Source: Lycorma delicatula (Eukaryota; Arthropoda; Insecta; Hemiptera; Fulgoridae). From it: a stretch of DNA of 64,000 bases. The DNA is taken from assembly GCF_047948215.1 (NCBI RefSeq), contig NC_134455.1, positions 105,413,995 through 105,477,994 of the forward strand. Direction: 5' to 3'. The translations under genes were made by a program, and so were the position numbers. The notes beneath the pieces were generated by a model. It was given only the letters and a program-made list of their open reading frames with translations, ran no database searches and was not told the DNA's origin. The first letter of the stretch is position 1. Each line of letters opens with the position of its first letter. Shown here piece after piece: positions 24,591 to 35,815 of the stretch.

Positions 24591-25104
24591 AAAGAATGTA
24601 ATCCCTTTACAATCAATTAAAGTTTCCATTCAAAAACAGGTGAAAATGGACATCGGAGGTAAATGGTCTTAACAAAATGAATTAAAAAATTATTTTAAAT
24701 AAACTTTTTAAATTGCTATGTTGAGGGTGTCTTAAGTGTATTTCGATTGGTAATTCTATTTAATATAACCTTTGCGGTTCTTTTTCTGTAACATTATTAT
24801 ATTTAGAGTTGTAACAGAAGGTTATAAGGTAAAATTTTTAAATTATAATACAGAGGGTTCTATCAGCAATTTATATATACTCTTCAAATGCACCCTTTTG
24901 AACATACCTACCCAGCGCAATTGAAATTAATGTCTTCAGCCATAAATTTTGTATGTTTATTTCATAAAGAGCTATTTTTATAAGTATGGTATTCAGAGAA
25001 AAAATAATTCTGCAATTACCACTTCACCGATTACCTTGATGGTAGCTTCCTTTTTACATGGGAATTCCAATGCACAACTCTTTGAAGACTTGTTAACTTA
25101 GAAA

Positions 25105-25107
<3 letters not shown>

Positions 25108-25156
<49 letters not shown>
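25108..25156. repeat. (TA)n microsatellite
   Basis: About 24 uninterrupted TA dinucleotides. Confidence 0.9.
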
Positions 25157-25160
<4 letters not shown>

Positions 25161-26245
25161 TTGTAAAATATTCCTTTACTCAGTAAAAGAACGCCTTGCA
25201 ATTAAAAAAATAAACGAAATTACATTTTAGCTTTTAATAGCTTAAGGTAACAGATCGCTGTTGATTCTTATATATGTAACATATATGTCTTCGATGGTTA
25301 ATAATCAAGTAGGTATTTTCTGGTTAGATATACTTAAACAACATTATTTATATTCTCGTAAAGAAAGTTTTTTTTAGAATTAGAGAATTTTTTGGTGAAA
25401 TATTAAACCCAAATTTAAATGATATTTACGGTTACTTTAAAATTTTCTTAATTAAAAACGAAAAACTACACTTAATTAAAATGTTCGAAAAACTACACGA
25501 ATAAAAGAATAAAGAGTAAATATCTATTTCAAATATTGATGGAGAGGCATCTCCAAGCGTGTTCGAATGGAGGAGAGGAATTACTAACAGAGATATATTA
25601 CTGTTAGATAGCAGCAGTGAGCAATAAAATGTTACATGGTTTTTTTGTTTTTCCTTTTTTTGTGAAGAGATAAAGGAATACAAGGAATTCATTGATTATA
25701 CACTAGGAAGTAGGGTACCCAGGTGTTCCTTAAAGTTTTCTGGCATATTTTTCATATCGTTAAACTAAGATGTCCGCTGTAAACGACAGAAATATACAAA
25801 CTATACCACCTTTAGCGTATGCAAATGAATACAAATAAATTCTTTTCTTTGTGGGAGTAAATAAAAAGTCAGAATTCTTTACTAACATACATTTTATTGT
25901 TCGGAAAATCACAGGTCTTCAATCATTATAATAATGATATTTATGTGAGTTTATCTTATTTTCATATTAATTATTTAAAGGGAAATTATTGATTACTACA
26001 CTATTTAGTCACAATATTTATTTTATTAACATATATGTTTATTGACAAGACTATAAGCGTATAATTTAATTAAAAAAGATTTTTATGCAAGTACTTCTGG
26101 TGTAGGATGATCTATCGAAATTTTAGGAAGCATAGAATTATTCATAAGTTACGAGTATAAAGAAAAGGTTTTAAGCTTAAAATTTTTTTTTTTTTTTTGT
26201 AATGCTAAACACCCGATGGGTTATAACTATTTAATTATTTAATAT

Positions 26246-26292
<47 letters not shown>
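26246..26292. repeat. Compound (TA)n(TG)n microsatellite
   Basis: About 10 TA units run directly into about 13 TG units. This is a typical compound dinucleotide repeat able to adopt a Z-form. Confidence 0.9.
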
Positions 26293-26296
<4 letters not shown>

Positions 26297-27018
26297 CGTG
26301 TATTTATTATATTTTCAATACACACATTAAACTGATCTCTCTCTTTTTTCTTTAAAGGAATGAATCTACACGATCTAATTATCAAATATTTACATTTTTC
26401 CTGAAAAAAAAAAACGTAACAGAGTGAATGCGTAATTTCATTATACCAACAGCAAGGATTAAATAATACATTAAACAGATTGTAAACTACCCTCCTCAAA
26501 GCAACAAGTAGCAAATCATAATTCCACTTATGAATATGAATTGAAATAATTGATTTACAATAAAAGTAATTAGATTAACAGTAGAAAAAAATGAGGGGTT
26601 TCCGAAACAGAATTATTGAAAATGTATATAATCAAGTATAGCCCAGTAGAATTATTCTAGCTTTCCAGAGCGATCAGTCTGTGACAGAGGAAAGAGGAGA
26701 ATAAAAATATTTACATATAATTTACAACATTAAAGCTAACATCTAATTAGTACATAAATGCAACATAAAATAATTATCAGATATGCCCGTCCTTTCAATA
26801 TTTATATTTGTTTATAAAAACAATTGTTAAATAGGAGATATCTTTGCAAAAATGTAACGAAGAAAGTAGTAAATAATTGGTAAAGATTAGTTTTATTAAA
26901 TTAAGAGTAAATATTTTTATTAAATAATGGACATTTTAAAAGGGTATAGGAAAATACTGAAAACAATATAATCAACTGCATTATATTGTTCAGTAATAAA
27001 TTATTTTGCAGTTAAGAA

Positions 27019-27336
27019 ATTGATGAATAACGTAGTGGAAGCAATGATTTTAACGGAAGATGTCCTCATTCCTCGAATATCCATAATCCCGACCGATACA
27101 CCATTTTAATTTAAAAGATTGCAATTCCCAATTCGAATGGCATTTACAATCACAATCAATAAAGCTCAAAGTCAATCTTTAGAATTGTGTGGTTTAGATT
27201 TAGATGCGGATTGCTTCTCACATGGGTAACTGTATGTTGCGTGTTCCCGAGTCGGCAAACCAGATAGCCTTTATATCTACGCAGACAGTGAAAAAACAAA
27301 AAATTTGTATATCCACAAGTATTGCAAAATTGAACT
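27019..27336 (+). pseudogene. Helitron Pif1-like helicase C-terminal relic
   Basis: One frame reads 'VLIPRISIIPTDTPF', a stop, 'FKRLQFPIRMAFTITINKAQ' with 'SQSLELCGLDL', 'CFSHG', a stop, then 'LYVACSRVGKPDSLYIYA'. This order (TINKAQ-G/S-QS, then YVACSRV) is the diagnostic C-terminal block of Helitron Rep/helicase proteins, which unwind DNA during rolling-circle transposition. Two in-frame stops and the loss of everything upstream make it a relic. Confidence 0.8.
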
Positions 27337-27423
27337 TCTATGAAACGTATGCTTTGTTTTGTTTCTCATTCCTCATCCATGCAACCACAATGTGCCACAG
27401 CGAAGCGTGGCGGGTAGAGCTAG
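27337..27423 (+). mobile_element. Helitron 3' terminus (hairpin + CTAG)
   Basis: A short GC-rich hairpin 'gccacagcgaagcgtggc' (27394-27411; 5-bp outer stem) is followed by 'gggtagag' and CTAG at 27420-27423, then T. Helitrons end in CTRR preceded by a hairpin and insert between A and T. The sequence fits and lies just downstream of the helicase relic on the same strand. Confidence 0.7.
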
Positions 27424-29180
27424 TTAGTTAGTAAACTAGTTCTTCCTTAAATGGTAATGGAAAATAATTGTGACTTAATAAAGAAGTATTATATCTTTGA
27501 ACAGCAATCTTAATATTTTTATTAAAAATTTATGTAACTGAAATCTTTAGTATTGATACACAAATTAAACTTACATCGCTTCAATGTATTTATAATTAAT
27601 GTTGAATGATTAACTACTGTAAACCACATCTTGACCTTCATAGAAAGTAATAATAAATGTATCTGATATTTTATTTTAAACGTTTTACACTTGTTTGTTG
27701 TATAGATTTTGATCTTAAACTTCAGGATAATAAATTAAAATGATTATATTCAATAGAAAGGTTACTACTGGCCGAGCAATATTTACTATTACAAAATGTA
27801 TGGAAGTAGTTTTTGTAACTACCCAGTAGTAGATTTAATGGAAACAATAGTTGGTTGATAAACAGTCAGGTTTGAATGGAATTCTCCATGTTACGAGATT
27901 GAAATTTCCAATCAGTTGTTCAATGGTTTTCACATTAACGTGAATGCATGTCTCATGTAGACAGACCTACTCATGTAACAAAAATTTATAAAATTTCATG
28001 TTTTTAAAATCAACATTTTTCACATTAATGGATATTATTTTTTTATAATAGAAAGAAATTATATTAAATAAATAGTTAAGTAATTGTTAATTTCTTTAAA
28101 CTTTAACTGAGTATATGTACAATAATTTTTTGTTTAATTAGATGGTTTTATAGTTTCAAATAGATGGTTTCATATAGTTTAGCAATTATTTATCATAAAA
28201 GAACAGCGTTCAGTTTTTTGTGCTTAAAACATTTCTGCTAGCAACATAGATGATTTTTTTTTTTAAATTACAAAAAGGGGTTTTAAAATTGGTTAAAAAA
28301 GTTAACGAAAGTTCCAACATTCACAATGTATAGGGCTGATCAACCCTCATTTTTGCACAATTTTTCACTAGAAAATGAATTTATCTCATTTACAAATGAT
28401 GAATTATCTCAGAATTAATTAAATGAGATTTTTGTTCATTTTGATACCTAATCCAAATATTCCTTTCAATCCTGAAAGGAATATATATTTTTTTCTAATG
28501 AAAAAAATTTATTAATTTTAGGAGTATTAATCGTAATAACAAATGTAAACTCGATAGTAATGAAAAAATAAATTGGGGGAAGACAAACCCTAAAGGATGG
28601 ATTTTTGCACAAGAAACGAATGAGTAGATGAATTCTGTCAAATTAAACAACTTTCAAATCTAACAAGCAATTATTTTAATGACATTTTCTGTTTCATCAA
28701 AATTCCAGTTGTTATTTGTGGTTAACTTAGAACGGTAATGAAGGAAATAAAAAGATTAGAGTAATGAATAAGAAAAAAATGAAACAGAAGAGAATGGGAG
28801 GGAGAAGAGAAAGAGAAATTGACAGTGAGTGAGACAAACAATGAATGAAAGAGAAAATGTAATTATCTGCTTAAATGTTTGCTCCTTCCAGATCAAATCA
28901 TTATAGAAATGAAAAGTGAATCAGTGTATACGTGGATATAAAATTAAGAATATTTTCTTGTATCGACCGTAAAATTAAGATTATTTCCTTTTATTGACAA
29001 CTAAATGTAATCTTAGATTTCGATTTTCATTCTTTTACTTCAAACCCTGTGTAAGTAAATAAACAGGCCTTTATTTAACATATGTTTAAAATTATAACAT
29101 TGGATGAACAAAAATTCCGTTTATCCTCTAAACACTGAATATTTATCTTCTGGAAGACAAACGAGACCCACATTACCGAG
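27424..29180. other. AT-rich spacer with a perfect 12-bp hairpin
   Basis: No genes. At 28457-28484 'atattcctttca' and its perfect complement flank a 4-nt loop. No terminator context or function can be assigned. Confidence 0.45.
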
Positions 29181-29910
29181 CTGCTGCGGACCAAATTAGC
29201 TAGATGACTAAAAGGTACAGTGGTTATACACACATCCGCACAGATGGCTTTGTTTCCGCCTACTATTGTGGCTGTTCACTGATACTCCCTGATAATGAGA
29301 TAACATATAAGCTTAGTTTCTACTTTTCTGTGTTCTTTTGCAAGGCCTACAAAAGTTACTCTGCACTGAGTTTTATTGAGGCCCGCAGTGATGACAGCTT
29401 CCTGATAATAACTAACTTTAGAAGTGTGCATGATAGCTTGAACCTTCTAAACCCATCATTCAAATTATCTATTTCACCAAAACAAGAGTAAACAAGACAG
29501 TATTTGTATGGGCCCCGGGAATTACGACATCTTCGGGAACATACGAGCTGATGAAACTGCCAAAAAAGCGGCAAAAAATCTCCTCGATTGGAATTGATAT
29601 GTGAGAGCGACTTCACGAAAGCAGTCCATGTCAAACTACGTACTCAGTGGATTCTGGCTGCTGAGTCCTCCCACGTACCTACATGGCCTCCGGGAGAACG
29701 TCCTCGAGAAACCTTTTATTTAAAATAAAAAAGAAACCAAGTCATCCTAACGCAGCTGAGGACTGGGCACATAAAACTAACTCACGCCATCTGTTGGCTA
29801 TCCTCAGCAGAACTGTGAGGCGTAAAATGTAAAGTTGACCGTATACCAAACACTTCTAGATTGCCCAATGTTTGGGACTTTTCTTCGTAAATTAAATCTG
29901 AGTTGAAACG
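29181..29910 (+). pseudogene. I-clade LINE RNase H and C-terminal knuckle relic
   Basis: The frame at 29225-29490 preserves RNase H order. 'TDGFVSAYYCGCSLIL' (in intact proteins YTDGS..GVGCS) contains the first Asp. 'VFFCKAYKSYSALSFI' is where TAE would supply the Glu, here mutated. 'FLIITNFRSVHDSLN' is the third block, with Asp changed to Asn. After a frameshift, 'FVWAPGNYDIFGNIRADETA' (29503-29560) is the fourth block. Then 'LRTGHIKLTHAI' and a remnant Cys/His segment follow to about 29880. The RT is missing, consistent with 5' truncation plus decay. Confidence 0.8.
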
Positions 29911-30205
29911 TGAAGGGTTTGCTCGACCGGAAGAAACACATCAAAAGACGGTTGCGGTTTCTCCGTTTTAACGGGATGAAGAATTCAATTTAGCAGTTTT
30001 GTTTACGGTAGATCCCTTACGGGGTACTCTGTGCTCCAGTGAACATAATGAGTGATCATATTCCTGTTTCGATTTTTGTTATCCAATGTTTCGTGTTTAT
30101 TGCCTAATTACGTTTGAAAATTTAGTTTTATTTAAGTCACTAATCGCTAACGACCCTTATCATCGATGCAACTATAAACGAACAATAAAAAAAGAAAAAA
30201 ATTCT
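29911..30205 (+). repeat. 3' UTR and tail of the I-clade LINE relic
   Basis: The non-coding region ends 'atcgctaacgacccttatcatcgatgc' (30143-30169), a diverged form of the 3'-terminal motif seen in the 48-64 kb array. It is followed by an A-rich tail 'aataaaaaaagaaaaaaa'. Confidence 0.55.
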
Positions 30206-30285
30206 ATTAATTGAAAATATGGGAGGAGTTTTTTTTCTCAAATGTAAACTTTTGTCATTTTCAGCAAAAAGAAATAACTACTGAA

Positions 30286-30353
30286 ATATCTTTATTCGTA
30301 TACGTTGATACGTTGATAGCATTATATATATTCCTATCAACGTATACGAATAA

Positions 30354-30402
<49 letters not shown>

Positions 30403-30405
30403 AAT
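30286..30405. repeat. Perfect 25-bp inverted repeat next to (TA)n
   Basis: The arms at 30286-30310 and 30335-30359 are exact reverse complements (core 'tcgtatacgttgata') separated by 24 nt. The right arm runs directly into about 20 TA units (30355-30400). It could form a hairpin or cruciform. The 79-codon frame through it is not a gene. Confidence 0.8.
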
Positions 30406-30639
30406 GTATTAATAAGAGATGGGGATAAGCTAAAGAATAATTTGGTATAAAATTATCACTTTGTTGTTAAAACAGCTTAATTTTTATTAAAAAAAAATTG
30501 ATTTTGAAATTTTTTTATGGACTAAATTGGTATATATATATATATACTTTTTAAGAACATAAATCTTCTTTTATTTATTTATATGTTTTATAACATTACG
30601 AGCATTAAAAGTTTTGGTCATTTAGCCCAGTGAAATGTT

Positions 30640-30720
30640 GTAGTATATAAAATTATATGCCTGATCGGGATACGAACCCGGGACCTCCAAATAAAAGGCC
30701 GAGAAACAGAAATCGGCGGA
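30640..30720 (-). repeat. tRNA-like SINE fragment of a second family
   Basis: The minus strand reads 'ggaggtcccgggttcgtatc' and then 'ccgatcaggcat', with a near-perfect box B (GGGTTCGTATCCC, 30680-30668). I could not find an acceptor stem or a clear box A, so it is more likely a SINE head fragment than a tRNA gene. A possible 3' portion of the same kind of SINE is seen at about 35580-35665 ('ttcacacacgctacaaaaat'). Confidence 0.4.
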
Positions 30721-31784
30721 ATGAGAATCTTTTATTTCAATTTGTTAATAACTATAATTTTTTTTATTTATATAAGCTTCAGTATCTGATTACAGGAAAT
30801 TGAAAATGATAATAAAACCAGTATACTATTATTATTGTATTTAGTTTAACCTTATAGAAAAATTATTTTAGAAACTCGAAAATTTAAAAAAACAAATAAA
30901 AGATGTAATGGTTTGAAAAATAAAATTCATCAAGACAAGTGAAAGAAATTAATTTGGTAAGCTGAAAAATTCTAAACGTTTCATTTACGAAAAACTGACA
31001 ATTATAATATATTTTGAATTATTTTTTAAACGCTTAAGTATAGTTATCGAAGCATTAAAAACAGAATAAATAAAGTGTAGAGCACTTTAAACATAATTAA
31101 AATTAGTTTAAATTATTTGAACCTCCAGCTTAGCTGTTGATAACAGATACATCTGCTTACACATACAAGGAAAAATATTATTATTGAGATTACAACCAGC
31201 TCAAAGATTACCTCCTACCATTGAAAAACTGACCGACGATCTGCATTAGTTTCATTACAAAAAAGTTAAGTTGTTTAAAACTGTTGAACTGCCGAAATGA
31301 AGAACTCGATCGTGATCATAATCGTTTAGAAGTAAAATATATACATATCAAACTATATATATATATATATATTGATAAAATTAGTTGTTTTCATTCGTAT
31401 AATCAATAATGTGAGTAATTATTACAATCTAAACATTATTCTGTTTAATCTTGCTGTGATTAATTCTATAAATTAATATTTTTTTCAATATTGTCATAAT
31501 CTAAGAATAACCAATGGGCTTGTGGTAACTGAAGTATGAGATAAATACATTTGATTGAAAGAAAAGTCTTCGTCAATTGCAGTACTGAATTTGGTTATAT
31601 TCTCATTTAGATCATTCGAAATGTTAAAATATAATGTGTTTTTAAAAAATCACTTAAAGCTTTGATATTTCTTTTGAGAAATCCACATTAAAATCCCCAT
31701 TCAAAATCATTTTGTAAGTGATTTAAGTTTCGATTGAGCAAAACAGACCCTGCTGTTGTATAATTTTTTCTAATGAAAAAAAAA
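30721..31784. other. AT-rich spacer
   Basis: No gene seen. There is a short (TA)n at about 31352-31372. Confidence 0.5.
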
Positions 31785-32095
31785 TTGCAGTCTGTTGCAA
31801 TCTATTTAACTAGGGAACAATAAGCATCCCCTTGAACTGCTGAAGGTTATGAGGATGATATATATGACATATAAATGAGCAGTAGTCTTGTATAGACTCT
31901 GGGCGACCATTCTGAAAAATGTGGTTAATTTAACCCCATCCACAAAAATACACTGTTAACCGGTCAGTGTATAACTATAAAAGCAAGCAGCATTTACTAG
32001 GATTCAAACATCAGAACCTTCAATTAAAAAATCAGCTGTTAAATAACTGATTTACAACGACGAGTTAACCACTAGGCTAGGCCAGTAGTCTTTTA
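31785..32095 (-). repeat. tRNA-derived SINE, copy E
   Basis: The minus-strand head includes 'ctggcctagcctagtggtta', a good box A (about 32087-32068), and a box B decayed to 'tgtttgaatcc'. The body 'tgtggttaatttaacccc' and the tail 'gcaatctatttaactagg' match copies A and B. It is better preserved than A or B. Confidence 0.8.
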
Positions 32096-33529
32096 GAAAT
32101 GGTAGGTTTTATAAATGAACAAACTGTAATTATATAATTTTATTTACACTTTGATTAGACAAGATGTAAATAGCAACGATTATGATTTTTAGTTCATGTT
32201 CGGTTAAACTCGGCTCCTCCGGTTTTACCTGAATTAGCATTTCACCTTGGAGTCTGACAAATCAGACTTTTTCAATGCTCATCCAAAGTGCGCGGCACGC
32301 TTAAAAACGTTTTCACTTCAAAAACTAAATTTCACTTATATTGCCTAGTAAAATATTTAATTAGATTCACCGAAAAGTTGTCAACAGATATTGTCATACC
32401 TGTGAGCCGGATAATAAAAATTAAGATTAAACATACACAACGACACTGTTATGGTTAATCGGGGTTAGTTGAATAGTTTTACAATTTACAGTTATTTGAT
32501 GGCTTTCCTCCAGAAAATATTTCCATTATATGTTTGAACAGCATTGCTGTAAGAAAATTGCTTAATGAAACAATAAACCTAAAAAATCGTCAAGATTGTT
32601 CTAGAGTAGCTTCAAAAATTGTTAATAATTACGGTTAAACTAAAGAAAAAAAATTAATTATAGCTAACGCTACCATATAAAAGGATAATGATTTTTATAA
32701 GCATATATTAAAAAAAAAAAAAAACTAAAACATTGTACATTATTTGTTGAAAATAAACGGTTAGAGATCGTTTAACAACGTTAATGAACTGTAAATGCAC
32801 AAAAAGAATCATAAAAATTTTTAATTAAATTATTTATAATAAAATGTATATAATTTATTACTGAAACAAAAAATAAAGTAATATAAGGTACTTTACCATA
32901 ATAACTATTACCATAATGGAATCCATTTTCATATCGAAAATAAAACTATAACATACACATTATTTGGTTAAATTAGTATGAAACTTTACCACATCCAACA
33001 ACTTCTTTAAAAACAATAAAAACAGAATAATTTTGGTTTTCCATTATTTATGATGCAAATGAGTTGAAACAACATTACTTTTAATACTTAAAATTTATTT
33101 TTGTTATATTTACCCTTCTTAATAAATATGATTATAATATTTACTTCATATTAAATTAAAATAAGATGTTACTCATTAAAATTCAACACTTTTATTGAAA
33201 TTTTTACCAAAAAAAAAAACTATTTAAAATTTAATAGTTTTCGCTTAGTTTCATAAACGGAACAATTTTATTTATAATTAAACGTAATATCATGTATATG
33301 CTTATTTATTATATTACTACAAAAAAAAATTAATTTTTAAATAAAATGTTCAATTTTAAGTTTAGAAATTTAATTTAGTGACAGTTATAAAAAGTACTCA
33401 ATCTTAAAAAAGTTAACTGACATACAAATATAATTTTTAAGAATATATAATAACCACATGGAGGGTATGTATAATACTTCCCTTGAAATGTTTAGTTAAA
33501 AAAACTTTCAGGACATGTATTACTGGTGA
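32096..33529. other. AT-rich spacer
   Basis: No gene, RNA or named repeat recognised. Confidence 0.5.
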
Positions 33530-34150
33530 AATTAATGAAGAACGTACACATAAAAATAGATTTGGAAGTGCTTCGTTTCGAGTAACATCAAGCTAAAGTT
33601 TTAGCCTTGACCTCTGCGCCTTCGATAATATAAGCATGACTATAATTTTTAGGACCCACATTAAGATTGTAAATGTAATGGTTTTATCTGAAATCTGACC
33701 TCAAATTTAATGAAATAGGTCGGTAACGGTATTTTTAGCAGTTTTCGAAAAAGTGTCTTAAAATTATTCATACCATTTTAGTTAGAATCAAAACTTCTAA
33801 AAGTTTTGTTAAAACTTTTATGTGTTTATTACACATTTAACAAAATTATTTTATTCTACATATAAACTTTTGATCCCAATTTTTTAACCCATATTTCTCA
33901 AAAACTACTAAAACTATCGTTCTGAGATCTAGTTTCATTAAATGTTTTCGGTCAGATTTCATATAAAACCACTACATTTACACTTAAATTTGGTCCCAAA
34001 AAACAACAGTACGACTTAATTTTACTGAAGACGCAGAAATCAGGTGAATTTTTTGCCAGCCGAAACTTGCTAAGAAGCGTTACGGGATGTATGTTTATGT
34101 GAATTTTCTTTTTTATTTCCACCAGTAGAACATATTGTAAAAAATCTCTT
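33530..34150. mobile_element. Long palindromic foldback element related to the one at 2.5 kb
   Basis: The left arm (about 33530-33780) and right arm (about 33890-34145) are imperfect reverse complements. 'gtaaatgtaatggttttat' pairs with the complement of 'ataaaaccactacatttac', 'gaaatctgacc' with 'ggtcagatttc', and 'acctctgcgccttc' with 'gaagacgcagaaatcaggt'. The outer right arm ('agccgaaacttgctaagaag', 'tgtatgtttatgtgaa') resembles the right arm at 3.2 kb. No ORF. It is a non-autonomous foldback-type element. Confidence 0.6.
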
Positions 34151-34899
34151 ACATTCTTCGTAAATCATTCTGTATATCTTGAACCATACAGCCAATCTAG
34201 ATTATTCTTTAAATTCTGTACACATCAAACTTTAATAAAGCGTTAAAAATAAAATTTATTTTTATATATGGGTAAAACTCCATTTTTTAAAAGCTTTAAG
34301 ACTTAGACAAAGAATGTGTTGCATTTTACAGTGACTAAGGTTTTTAACAATATTCTGGACTCTTACTAGTTTCCATTATGTAAATTATTGTTTTTACTTT
34401 CCCTTCAAATATAGCTAGAATAGATGATATATTTAAAGAGAAATTATGGTGATCATGTCAAAAATGGCCATCGGGTTTTTTACGTTTTAGTTTCCAACTA
34501 GTTCATCTAAATCAGTAAAACATATGAATATATACGTATGTGTTTCGTACAACTTTTTTCTTCTTCTCAGGATCGATCGAACCGGTTTTCTTCAGATTTG
34601 CCTTAAATTTTTATGTACATTTGACATTTATCACATTAATCTCATTACAAAGGATAGTTTTCGATTAAATAATCAGCTGTTTTACTACTAAATCTCTTCT
34701 AGTGTTTGAACGCACTATATAGACTACAGTATGAGAGGTTATCCAGAGCGTAACTTCTGAAGGGCATTAATAAAGATCAAGAACACATTCAAGAAATATT
34801 ATTATTAAATACTTTTAGCAACAACTAAAAATAATTTAGTGAAGATTACTTAAGTAAAATTATTATAATCTTTGAAGTACAAATCACTGTATTTTTTTA
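34151..34899. other. AT-rich spacer
   Basis: No supported feature. Confidence 0.45.
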
Positions 34900-35365
34900 A
34901 ACATTTACCCCCATTGTTGAGGAACTTATAATCACGGAAGACCAGAAGTTTATTCCTTCGTTAAAAATGATTCAATGCAAGCAAGCGATGCACTAATGAC
35001 TTGTTTAATCTCATAGTCTTCGTGAAACTGTGTGCCAGCAAGGAAGGTTTTAAAACACATGGGGGCAGGCGCAATGATAATCTAGTAGTTCCCAGCTGAA
35101 GGTCGTGAGAAGACGTCACATTATGGCATAAGTATATGGGTCAGCGTTCTATTGAAGCAACACAACGACCCGGGTAAGCGACACATGTTGCTTATTCTGG
35201 ATTGCACGACGCAATTTTTTCAGTGTTTTGCACTGGATATCAACATTATTTGTGCAATCTCGAGGCAAGAAGTCAACGATCAAAACTCCTTTTTTGTTCC
35301 AAAACACTGTACACATGATTTTCCAAATGGAAAAAATCAGTTTGCATTTTGTCTATACATATACA
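34900..35365 (-). pseudogene. mariner transposase C-terminal relic
   Basis: Minus-strand conceptual translation reads 'IMCTVFWNKKGVLIVDFLPR', then 'CKTLKKLRRAIQNKQHVSLT' and 'RVVVLLQ' followed by a stop. This is the mariner (mos1/SETMAR-like) catalytic core. Normally 'LLHDNARPH' carries the second Asp; here it reads Gln-stop. After decayed positions it resumes with 'FKTFLAGTQFHEDYEIKQVI' and ends in frame-broken C-terminal sequence near 34905. The N-terminal HTH half is absent. Plus-strand frames across it (for example 35152-35397) are shadows. No TIR identified. Confidence 0.75.
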
Positions 35366-35815
35366 TAATTTCAGTTGTTTTAATGATAAAGCAATAAATA
35401 TTTAATGAATATAATTTTTTATCATATTTTCTATAGGAAAAGTAAATTTTAAATATTAGATCTTCAAACAATTGTGTAGTTATACGTAATTGAATGAATT
35501 AGGTATTACTAGAAATGGAGTATTAGTAAAAAAATGTTAGGTAACATGTTTTATACAGCAGTGTCTATGTTTTGGAGATTTTTCACACACGCTACAAAAA
35601 TTCATCTCATCCTCTGCGGAATGAATTGTTTGACTGCGGATCCGGAGGTAAAACAAAAACAAAAATGTGGTAGGCATTAATTAAAATAATTACTACAAAA
35701 TTTTCTCTTTAGTCAAATGGTTGCAGAACGGTGATATAATTATAGTAGTTGAAAAAAAACTTTTCATCTATTTCGAAACCTTACTTGAAACTACTCGCTT
35801 TTTTCTTTTTTCCCC
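35366..35815. other. AT-rich spacer
   Basis: Contains only the possible SINE fragment near 35580-35665 ('ttcacacacgctacaaaaat', 'gcggatccggaggtaaaaca'). Confidence 0.35.

Larger units (their letters stand above)
24591..26989. other. AT-rich spacer with microsatellites
   Basis: No genes. The ORFs at 25432-25692 and 26245-26514 (minus) are low-complexity; the latter is partly the translated TA/TG repeat. Confidence 0.5.

Noticed and set aside
30668..30680. tRNA gene suggested by a perfect box B
   Set aside because: No matching acceptor stem, anticodon arm or clear box A; better explained as a SINE fragment.
35152..35397. 81-codon plus-strand frame
   Set aside because: It lies antisense to the mariner transposase relic, which explains its openness.
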